From NCBI GenBank assembly GCA_944470555.2, contig OX104131.1, positions 13,198,515 to 13,262,514 on the forward strand: a DNA stretch of 64,000 nucleotides, in the 5' to 3' direction. Made by a program: the position numbers and the translations under genes. Source of the stretch: Heterobilharzia americana. Its lineage: Eukaryota; Platyhelminthes; Trematoda; Strigeidida; Schistosomatidae. Shown piece after piece: positions 56,051 through 64,000 of this stretch; position 1 is the stretch's first letter, and each line of letters begins with the position of its first letter. The notes under the pieces were generated by a model. It saw only the letters and a program-made list of their open reading frames with translations, was not told the DNA's origin and did no database searches.

Positions 56051-56640
56051 TAAGCTTTTTTGATGTCTTTAGATATTTGATTGTTGATGAGAGTGCCAAG
56101 AAGCTGAAAATTGAAGATCCCACAATTGCATTGGATGCAAAAACTTCAAAAATTCATTTCTAATTTTACCATAAAAGTAAATGCTCAGGGCTTTTCGTTG
56201 TAGACGAGAATGTACAGAAAGAAAACTTTTACTTAATACTTTAAAAAAATATCTGAAGTATGTATTAGATGGCTCATTATTGATTTAGAATTTGAAAGAA
56301 AAAATCAATAAACATTATACACAGCTGCTAATAATTATCATTGTATCAACTAACAGTGACAATAATATTGATTAACTAAATAAAAGACGAAATCTCAATT
56401 GATTTCTTTTACTAAATAAATCATTATACGCATATATGTATGATATGTTGATAAAGGAATTGTTTATTTTCCTGTTATTTGTTAGTATTGATCACTGAAA
56501 ATTTTAAAATTATCTTGATACTACTCATATGCAAGTTATTCATTTATTTCTGCCTATAAGTAACACATATAATTTTTGTAGTTAGGACTTTAACTTGAAA
56601 AGTGACTTCAATGCCTAGTAACGCAGATTGAAAACTCTGA
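56051..56640. other. AT-rich DNA, nothing recognised
   Basis: No gene or repeat family was recognised. Confidence 0.4.
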
Positions 56641-56644
56641 GGTA

Positions 56645-56850
56645 GCATACGATTTGGTGAATGTAGGCAGTCGAGAGGAGGCCTTACTTCACCTAGGTCT
56701 TGTACTTGTTGGGGGAACTGATGTCCATCCTGAGATTTGAACCTGCGCCACTCACTGTTGTAGTCAGAGACTTCGTCACTGACCTATTAGGACCACGGCT
56801 GACCTCCTTTAGGATCACATTTGGTATATTAATCAGTCACTGGAGGGTAA
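56645..56850 (-). mobile_element. Family C SINE fragment
   Basis: It shows CCTAGGTCTTGTACTTGTTG, GGGGAACTGATGTCCATCCT, GATTTGAACCTGCGCCAC (reverse B box) and CTGACCTCCTTTAGGATCAC. The hammerhead region is truncated. Confidence 0.65.
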
Positions 56851-56989
56851 CCAATTTGATGAGTTTCTTTCAAGTTACAGAAACGTTGTGCATCTATCAA
56901 TCATGAAATTCAGATCCAAGAAATGTCTTCAGCCAATCGTGTACAACCACCTGAGATATATTTTGAAGTCTTTCTTAAATTATGATTCT

Positions 56990-57320
56990 TAGTTGGATGA
57001 AGGTAATGGACAGGAAGCCCTTTACCTAGGTTTTGTGCTTGTTTGCACTCGTCAGCAAGGCGTGTCTGCAACATCCATGGAACTGATGTCCCGCCTGAGA
57101 TCCGAACCCGCGTTATTCAGTGTTGTGGTCATTTGCAACCAACTTCATGTTGTCTAGTTATCAGTGCCGATCGAATTCTATCAATCATTTTTACAATATG
57201 ACCGCCAGAATAGGCAGCCCAGCATCACGGTACACTCTGGTGGTGGTGCTATATTGCAAAATGATCGATAGAATTCGATCAGCACATAGGACTAGACAAT
57301 ATGCGGTTGGTTACCCTCAA
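56990..57320 (-). mobile_element. Family C SINE with flanking inverted segment
   Basis: The tRNA-like part at 57060-57140 (GAGATCCGAACCCGCGTTAT) follows a hammerhead-like motif at 57016-57061. To the right, 57155-57190 and 57262-57296 form an imperfect inverted repeat around GATCGAATTCTATCAAT/GATCGATAGAATTCGATC. Confidence 0.7.
57016..57061 (-). ncRNA. Hammerhead-like motif, family C
   Basis: Minus strand: GCCTTG, CTGACGAG, stem II GTGC...GCAC (four pairs), AAAA in place of GAAA, stem III AC-CTAG-GT, GTA, AAGGGC. Stem I pairs apart from one G-A. The lost G12 should abolish cleavage in this copy, but the layout is that of a hammerhead. Confidence 0.5.
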
Positions 57321-58573
57321 GTGATCGATCAATGTAAAGTATCATTCATTTTGTCTCAGTCTGGAATGACTGAGTAATATTGGTGCTAACCTGTCACCTC
57401 AAGTGCCTAATGACTCAGATTTCCTAGCGTCTATAGTATTTCTTCAAAAGCCTGGCATTATAAAATCCATCCTTCCAAATTCACTCCATTCCATTGGATC
57501 ATTGTAAGTGCTTATAACTACTTCAGACAAGCAGATTTAGTTTCAGCGGTTCCTCAAACTACTTGATGTATTGAAAATTGAATAAGCTGTAAGAAAACAC
57601 GACACGATAGAAACTTTATGCATACTTATTGTTGCTGATTTTCGATGAAGTTGAGCATTGATTTTTTGGTTGCATAATCCTCCTCACCACTCTGTGATTG
57701 AAACACCCTATGTATCAGTTTTTTCCAGTTTTTCTTACCCAGTCTTGAGTTGTTTTCAAAGTTTCATTATAACTTGTCTACTAACTACACTTATCTGTGG
57801 CCAAGAGAAAGCTATCATTGTTTACCTGGACACACCTTTCTCTCAGCGAAGCACAGCTTAGTGGACAGTGGACACACTATGGACTTGGGTGTGAGCGGTG
57901 TATTGGGCGGTTCAGTTTGACACTGTATTGTGCATAAATGAGACAACAAAGAAGCATTGGACTTGACTGTAAGGTTTAACTTTGTTGTAAATGCCTTCTA
58001 CCTGCTCTTTCCATGTCTTTAGGTATGTATGTGTGTGTGCTCACTTCTATCGACTTAATTTATACCCTATTTACAGTGATTGCTTTCCATATCACTGAAA
58101 ATGAATGAATAGGGGCAAGCATAACGTTCTAGAATGTGTTCAGAAACACTCCATGCTCACTATTGAAATAACTGAGTGGATTTGCCAATGCTAATAAATC
58201 AATGCTGACACCGGATACGTGAAAATGCTGAAAATATACACGATTAACACACACTATGCTTCGTTGAGCAGCAAATACGTAGAATGATAAAGGCCAGCCT
58301 ATTACTTTTTTTTCCATGCATATAAAAATACGCAAAGAAAGGGATTCGATAGTTTATTCTGATTGGTCCATTAAAGTGCCAATCTAACACCAAGGTCATT
58401 GTGACTGCATATCAGCATAGATTAGAAATTGAATTAAAATGTTGATTTCTGTTCCGATCATTTTTTCATAAGAGATTTGTCACAAAACCAGCCAGAATGA
58501 GAAAGGATGAATCGAAAACTGTTTTTTTTTTCTTTTGAGGAGAGCTTCCCAAGTTAAACTATGCCTTTTCATC
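57321..58573. other. Unrecognised DNA
   Basis: Frames at 57658-57861 (+) and 58129-58335 (-) have no known domain. About 58345-58385 contains GATTGGTCCATTAAAGTGCC, a weak match to the MITE family end. Confidence 0.35.
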
Positions 58574-58729
58574 ATATTGTAGTCTATTTGATAGCTAGCA
58601 GCAGAATCCAGGACTCGCATTTCGTCCTATTTTGCACTCATAAGGTGCATGTAGCTGCACCTCAGTGAGGGATGTTGTGCTTACCGAAACTCGAACCCAG
58701 TACGCCAGGCGTTAAATAGACTACAATAT
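58574..58729 (-). mobile_element. Sm-alpha SINE fragment enclosed by a 16-bp inverted repeat
   Basis: The SINE (58595-58710) shows AGCAGAATCCAGGACTCGCA, TTTCGTCCTATTTTGCACTC and CCGAAACTCGAACCC. Its flanks ATATTGTAGTCTATTT (58574-58589) and AAATAGACTACAATAT (58714-58729) are perfect reverse complements, not the direct duplication expected at a retrotransposition site. Confidence 0.7.
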
Positions 58730-59204
58730 AATGAACTTCCAGACATTATCGAAGCCTTCTTATGGGAGCCCATCTGCCAACAGAAGTCGAGAACTTTGAT
58801 TCAGTATAGCAACGGGAAGTTGCTTTACAGTTGAGCCTGTGAGATCAAGTCCAGATGTCAGTTTGCTCAAAATCTAGTCATTATATAATAGTAACACGAG
58901 TGTTGGTTACATGAGTATCGATTTTAATTGCGATACCGTTTCCCCTGTCCCATTGGGAATTATCGCTTAGACTAAAATATATTTATTTAGTCGACTATTA
59001 GCCTCACTCATTGTATGCGGTAAAAGTGATTGATCTGGGTACGAAACAGGTTCTGACTTTTAAACGTGTAAACTAGAGATAGTTGTATACAGAATTAGAC
59101 CTGTATTATAGATGTGTTCAAGTTGGTATATAATTACACATTATTTTAAATTTGGGAAATATTTCGAAAATCATGTTATATTGGTTCAGAGGCAATCGAC
59201 AAGA

Positions 59205-59640
59205 TGCAGTGGTCCACCTGGGTTTTGTTCATGCTCGTCAGCAAGGCTTGTCTGCAACCTTAAGGGGGAGTGATGTCCCCGTTGAGGCTTGAACCCGCGT
59301 CACCCAGTGTTGTAGTCAGCGTGGTTACCACAGGCATTCTGACCACAATTGACCTAGTGTTGGAAGTTATGCTGAAGTCTTATTTAAAAATAATTAGGAA
59401 GGCCTTTTATACGACTGAAGACATCCAATGAACATAGAGACTTAGTATCCTAGGCGCAGCGCTTCATGACGATAGCCCCCATTCAATTAACATCTATGCC
59501 ATTGCACTGTGATAGTGAGCTTCTTAGCTTGGTGGTCACATTGCGAAATGACTGGTGGAATTTGATCAGCACATAGGAATAGACAACATGAGGTTGGTTG
59601 CCCTCCAGTGACCAATCAATGTAAACATTTATTCATTCCA
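59205..59640 (-). mobile_element. Family C SINE, near full length
   Basis: It shows ATGCTCGTCAGCAAGGCTTG, CTGCAACCTTAAGGGGGAGT, GGCTTGAACCCGCGTCACCC (reverse B box) and GTTGTAGTCAGCG, then outer sequence to GGTTGGTTGCCCTCCAGTGA at about 59600. The hammerhead core is damaged (AAAA for GAAA, GTG for the triplet). DNA at 58730-59204 is unrecognised. Confidence 0.7.
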
Positions 59641-59699
59641 TAGGATGATTACGTAAGGTCTGGGTTATTGAGAGTCCATTCACTCATAGTTGAACCAAC

Positions 59700-59850
59700 C
59701 TAAGAAACACTACTTTATCCGGACTTCTTACCTGTTGGTACTCATCAGCAGGGTTCGTGTTCAACCATGGAGAAACTGGAGCTTGCTCGGCGGTTTAAAC
59801 CTCAGTGTTTACATTGAAAGACTTCACCAGTGGATATCGATCAATGCTAA
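59700..59850 (-). mobile_element. Family C SINE, degraded, minus half of a pair
   Basis: It shows TTGGTACTCATCAGCAGGGT and CATGGAGAAACTGGAGCTTG, with CTGATGAG on the minus strand and an altered stem II and GAAA region. The plus copy at 59920-60180 follows. Confidence 0.6.
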
Positions 59851-59919
59851 GCACTAAGGACCAGAAAATTACACTTTTATCCACTGGTAACCATTTTGTG
59901 TACCTGATCTAGTCCTTCC

Positions 59920-60180
59920 GGGGGGAGGGGGCTGTTGTGGGATGAATGACTTGAGGGTTAAATCTCTGACGCAGGTTCCAGTCACCAAGAGAACTGGGGA
60001 CCCCTCATAGTTTCAGATACTCCTTACTGATGAGTGCTAACAAGCACGAAACTAAGGTCAAGTTGCACTTCATAATGGCTGCGTCCCAACTTCCATCACC
60101 AAGTAACTTGGAAGTTTCATTGAGGTCGTAGTGAACATATCAGTACTCATAGTCACTAGATTAGTATCGATTAGTTAACC
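59920..60180 (+). mobile_element. Family C SINE, plus half of a pair
   Basis: The + strand shows CAGGTTCCAGTCACCAAGAG in the tRNA-like region, then the hammerhead motif at 60018-60066 and a tail (CACCAAGTAACTTGGAAGTT). Together with 59700-59850 it repeats the head-to-head layout. DNA at 60181-60910 has no recognised feature. Confidence 0.6.
60018..60066 (+). ncRNA. Hammerhead-like motif, family C (intact core, weak stem I)
   Basis: CTGATGAG (60027-60034), stem II GTGC...GCAC with four Watson-Crick pairs, GAAA (60048-60051), stem III AC-TAAG-GT, GTC (60057-60059). Stem I (CTCCTTA with AAGTTGC) pairs poorly in this copy. Stem II is entirely different in sequence from the Sm-alpha and family B versions yet still pairs, which supports a conserved RNA fold. 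Confidence 0.6.
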
Positions 60181-60914
60181 AATGAATGTGACAGCTTTAA
60201 ATTAGATGACCAAGTTAAGTATTAAGAAATTAGGGAGTACACGGTGTATGTCTAGTACGGTTATTGGAATCATAGCCCTACAATTTCTCTTCTTAGTTAT
60301 GCATATAGCTGCTATTATATCCGACCAAACCAACGCGTCGGAGGAAGCATAAGTTTCTACTGACATCTTGTGGCAATTAGCTTCACCGATTGGGGTGCTG
60401 TGACCACTAGAGAGTTAATCAATCGTGAGACAAAGCAAAGGCCGTGATACAGTTGTGCATCCCCCCTCGCAGAATGCAAACGAATCGAAAGACGAGCTCC
60501 TATTTATCTTGCTTGATCTTTCTTAGGGTTGGTCCTTTGTATTCAGTGGTGCTGCGTTGGTAAGACATTTTTTGTCACCAAAGTAACTGTCCCATAGGGA
60601 GAAGATTACTTGGGGAACATATCTGCACTTGACTGAGCGCTTAAGCTATTCTTCACTATTGACTGGTCGAAGTATAACATCCAAGTCACAGCACACTGAT
60701 CCACAACTGATCAGAGGTACACGCTGAATGACGGATTGCTCAAATGATAAGAAAAACCAGTTGAATACAATGATTGGTGAACTCCTTGTGATATGCAACT
60801 GGTTTATGAATTTCCAGCTTATACCATTTCCAAAGGACGTGGTGGGAAACTGTCTTTTATCAGGTACACGGTAAATAAAACACTAGAAGTTGAACACAGA
60901 AGATTTTGATAACA

Positions 60915-61420
60915 CTGGTAGAGAGTGGCTAGCAGGGGATTTCAAGACGCGTATTCCGTCCTTTTTATCACTTTCAGCTGGATGTACCTGCCTTTCAGTG
61001 TGGGATGCTTTCCCCATCAAGACTCAAACCCGGGACCTATCTATTCGAACGCCAATTGTTATCGACTAGGCCAAGGAGACACAGTAGCCGCTTCTTGTAC
61101 GAGGAGCATAGCTCATATGATATTGCTTGTATTATCCCATCGTTGATATCATAGCTCGATGGGTTAGTTCATAACGTTCTGGCATTTGAAACGATCAATC
61201 CCAGGTTCAAGTCTCAGTGGGGCAACATCGCTCACTGGGAGGCAGGTGCGGCCAGCTGACGAGTCACAATAGAGCGAAATGCGTACACTGGATTCCACTG
61301 CTAGCCACTATCTATCATTAAAACCAAAACTGAGAATACGGGCAATACGGAGGCATCCCCACAGTAGCCCAATAGAGATCGATCGATTCGGTCCGATCAA
61401 TGACAAGATAATACAACTAA
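60915..61420. mobile_element. Sm-alpha SINE, head-to-head inverted dimer
   Basis: The minus copy (60915-61145) has a damaged hammerhead (CTGAAAGTG). The plus copy (61150-61420) shows tRNA-like part (GGTTCAAGTCTCAGTGGGGC), core CTGACGAG, a disturbed stem II (GTCACAATAGAGC), GAAA, then tail (GAGGCATCCCCACAG, CGATTCGGTCCGATCAATGA). The tail-side sequence TTGTATTATCCCATCGTTGA sits at the junction, so the two copies join through their unit ends. Confidence 0.82.
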
Positions 61421-61980
61421 CATCATACAGAGAAAATTAGTTTTTCTATAGGATTGCTCAACCAGAAAAAAATGTTAACGAGACCTGAAATTATGTCATT
61501 GGTGAAACGTACTCATCTTTTAAACCATGTCTAGGCTGTCGAGTAAGATAAGATAGAAAGTAAGGCCGAGGCTTTGACGAATAAAAATGCCAGTCACTAC
61601 ACTTCACTTGGCGCCTATTTGATTTTTGTGTGGAAATGTTCTATTTGAACCAGTCAGAACTATCTGATCTTCATGTGACTGGGTTTTCAAGGTATATCAT
61701 CGAAGCCCCTCTACTCTTCCCTATGCTGGTCAGTTATGTATGTATAAATTTCAGCAGGTGCATTTCTTAACCTAGTGGATAGCATTCTGTCTCTTCAAGC
61801 GATAAGCACTGGCTTCGAGGCTGAATGGTAACGCCATTATGGGTACAGGTCTGTTCAACTAACGAATCCCTAACAAAAAGGTGGATCCTGATCCCATTAT
61901 TAACCACAGTCGACCAAACAGCTTCAAAATTAAATTGATGACATGATCAAATTATCTGTTCAAGGTCGTCACGTGTCATT
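61421..61980. other. DNA with a very degraded Sm-alpha-like stretch
   Basis: About 61765-61905 (GCGATAAGCACTGGCTTCGA, CTAACGAATCCCTAACAAAA, GTGGATCCTGATCCC) may be a decayed Sm-alpha unit in plus orientation. Otherwise nothing was recognised. Confidence 0.35.
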
Positions 61981-61984
61981 AGGG

Positions 61985-62352
61985 GTTGACTGATTCCGTC
62001 ACGCAGTAGCAACGACTAGAAATTCTTGGTTGTGTTGCGTTGCATTTTGTACGCTACCCTTACGAAGTAGTTTGTGATTGGTTGTCACTACTATGTCACT
62101 GATTGCATAGACTTTCCTATTGGCTGTTTCTCTACCTGACCTCTAGTCCTGGGATTGTTCATTACTTATCTTATTTGTTGACAGATTGAGTCTATTGATT
62201 GGTGAATGATCTGAGTGCCAGGCTTCTAGGAATTCTCTGATATTCTTTATATCTCTGTCCAAAATTCCTACATTGTCAAAATTGAATTCATGTTCATAAC
62301 CATCCACGTTCATTGAAATGAGCGATGAAATATTGTGACGTTTAATAACCAA
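61985..62352 (-). pseudogene. Penelope-like GIY-YIG C-terminal fragment, minus
   Basis: The minus frame (62143-62352) contains HNISSLISMNVDGYEHEFNF and NVGILDRDIKNIREFLEAWH, the end of the GIY-YIG nuclease domain of PLEs ('H.F.F.NV.IL.RE.....R.FLEA'). The 3' flank (61985-62140) shares AAACCACTTC-type and AGAAAGTCTAT-type blocks with 62870-62940 in reverse complement. Confidence 0.75.
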
Positions 62353-62379
62353 TCAACAAACGGATGCTACTCTACATAA

Positions 62380-63085
62380 AGAATATATTAGAGATCACGA
62401 CAAGATTACTGTGACCACTTGGAATTGGTGTGACTCATAAACCAACAAATTCCCTCCAAACACTATTATGCAGATCAAAGGATTCAACAACCAAAAAAGA
62501 CAAACCGAACATCATTTACAAAATCAACTCCAATAACTGTAGTCAACACTACATTGGACAAAGTGGTCGCCCTCTTCGCCTTCGTCTACATGAACACCAA
62601 TTGGCTATTAAACGTCACACACGACATTTCATTACTTACTTCAATGCATGTGGGTATTTATGGACATGAATTCACTTTCGACAATATAGAAATTTTGTAT
62701 GGAGAGAGGAAACACAAAGAAATATCAGAGAATTCCTGGAAGCTTGCTATTCAGGTCAGTCAGCAATCAATAGATGTATAGACATAGGCCTAACCTATTA
62801 ACCAATAAGAAAGATGATAAACGACAGAAAGGTCAGAGGTCAAACAGAGGAACAACCAATAAGAAAGTCTATTCAGTCAATGATGCAACAATCAATAGAA
62901 ACAGCCAATCACAAACCACTTCATAAGGGTAATCTAATGAATCACTCACGGAGAGATACTGATAGTTCGTATTGGAGTTAGTGCTAATAATGTTATCTAG
63001 AAAAACAATGAAAGCTTCACTATTAAACCACACAATATGCAACAAAACCAAGAACATCCACCTGAGCTACAACAAATATTCTCCA
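62380..63085 (+). pseudogene. Penelope-like GIY-YIG fragment and 3' tail, plus
   Basis: The plus frame from 62430 contains NIIYKINSNNCSQHYIGQSG then RPLRLRLHEH. The GIY-YIG signature is represented by IIYKI and HYIGQSG, with the R...H/E residues following. After a frameshift near 62610 the next segment reads IYGHEFTFDNIEIL and SENSWKLAIQ. The tail ends near AACATCCACCTGAGCTACAA (63050) and ATTCTCCACC. With 61985-62352 it forms an inverted pair. The RT part is missing. Confidence 0.8.
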
Positions 63086-63540
63086 CCGTTTCAAAATCAA
63101 AGAATACTTTGCTATTATTTTCAAAATATAATCTACAATGATAAATTTGAATCGAACACATTCGAATTTCAAAAAATTTTCTCCCAAAATACTAATTGCT
63201 CATTAATTGACAACTCCAACTTTATTAGTGGTTGAATAAACGAATAAAGATCGTATATTGAACATTGAACGCGGAAGAAATCACTATCTGTTCACTAATT
63301 TGACACATTATGAATACAAGAGGAAAACCTACTCAAATTAGATTACTTTGTAGATAGCAAATAAGCTTTTGACTCTAGTTGTACATTGTAAGAGAACAAA
63401 CTGATCTGAACATCTTCACCCTGAGTAAGATTGGCTACCGCTTTGCCAACTTCAGTACAGTCAAAGAATCCGATCGTGTGACTATACAAGTAAATTAAAG
63501 ATGTAAGATATTGAAGGTCAGTCGGCAAGACTCTTTGCTT
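63086..63540. other. AT-rich DNA, nothing recognised
   Basis: Short overlapping frames on both strands carry no known domain. Confidence 0.4.
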
Positions 63541-63544
63541 ATCT

Positions 63545-63700
63545 CAAGTTTCAGGCTTGTTAGTGCTCGTCACTAGGATGTACTTGCAACAATGAGAAAA
63601 CTGGCGTACCCTCAGTGACTAAAACCTGCATCATTTAGTCCTGAAGTCCAATTCTTTACCAGTAAGCTATTCAGGCCGTGAGTGACCTGCTATAGGGCTG
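63545..63700 (-). mobile_element. Family C SINE, degraded
   Basis: It shows TTTCAGGCTTGTTAGTGCTC, GTCACTAGGATGTACTTGCA and ACTAAAACCTGCATCATTTA. On the minus strand the core reads GTGACGAG with GAAA kept and stem II partly pairable. The remaining DNA to 64000 shows nothing recognised. Confidence 0.55.
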
Positions 63701-64000
63701 GATCATGCACACAAATCTGTGAGTAACCATAGTGAGAAACTTGATCGATAAACTTTGATCACTGATAGGCACTAACGACTAGACAGTTTGTATTGAATAC
63801 ACACTAGTGACCTATTTGTGTTATAGGCAGAAGGTCATGTACTGGATTGATGACTGCTTATCCGTTGACGTTGATTAACGACTAATCGATAATTGTTCAC
63901 CAGACAAGGGAATAACCAATCAAGGGGGATAACAAGATTACTGAATAACCAGTGAGCCAAAAATGTTGGTGTGTGCATCGAATGAAGCGGATGGATGCCG

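Noticed and set aside
1..64000. CRISPR arrays, bacterial operons or rRNA genes
   Set aside because: No regularly spaced short direct repeats, no operon-like gene runs and no rRNA-like sequence were seen. The window is clearly eukaryotic.

Overview
The window looks like a stretch of a flatworm genome, most likely a blood fluke (Schistosoma or a close relative). The evidence is AT-rich DNA, introns from tens of bases upward, Sm-alpha-type tRNA-derived SINEs carrying hammerhead ribozymes, RTE/SR2-like non-LTR fragments, Penelope-like elements (PLEs) and one host gene, a kindlin (fermitin/UNC-112 family) homologue. The genus comes from recognising repeat families and was not tested by a search. 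No bacterial-style operons, CRISPR arrays or rRNA genes are present. Most short ORFs are chance or repeat-derived.

Host genes. The one confident gene is the 5' part of a kindlin on the + strand (24162-25495): the F0 domain, the F1 region and the start of F2. A 38-nt intron joins its two visible exons. The gene runs into a donor at 25496, and no later exon was recognised in the remaining 38 kb. Less certain coding pieces are a well-bounded 173-nt exon at 35861-36033 (+), an open frame at 3621-4052 (+) and a protein-like stretch at 28574-28765 (-).

Repeats by region. 0.7-8.4 kb: a diverged fold-back, an interrupted dispersed repeat and a head-to-head SINE pair. 9-14.5 kb: RTE fragments, a GGAA microsatellite and tRNA-like SINEs. 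14.65-22.14 kb: two 2,121-bp inverted arms mirrored about base 18397 without net indel, around a decayed PLE that itself holds a SINE insertion with a 16-bp target duplication. 25.5-42 kb: intron or intergenic DNA with Sm-alpha SINEs, RTE 3' ends and a perfect 37-bp hairpin. 42-48 kb: a cluster of palindromic MITEs and further SINEs. 51.9-52.9 kb: an RTE reverse transcriptase 3' part (-). 53.8-55.1 kb: SINEs and degenerate ATN repeats. 55.7-56.05 kb: a solo LTR with a 5-bp duplication. 56.6-63.7 kb: further SINEs and an inverted pair of PLE GIY-YIG fragments.

Main theme. Three separate tRNA-like SINE families here (Sm-alpha, and two I call B and C) carry a hammerhead-type motif just after the tRNA-like part. 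Several copies keep the CUGANGA and GAAA core with a pairable stem II. Copies of the SINEs very often lie as head-to-head inverted dimers. The Sm-alpha case is established knowledge. The family B and C motifs and the recurrent dimer layout deserve the closest look.
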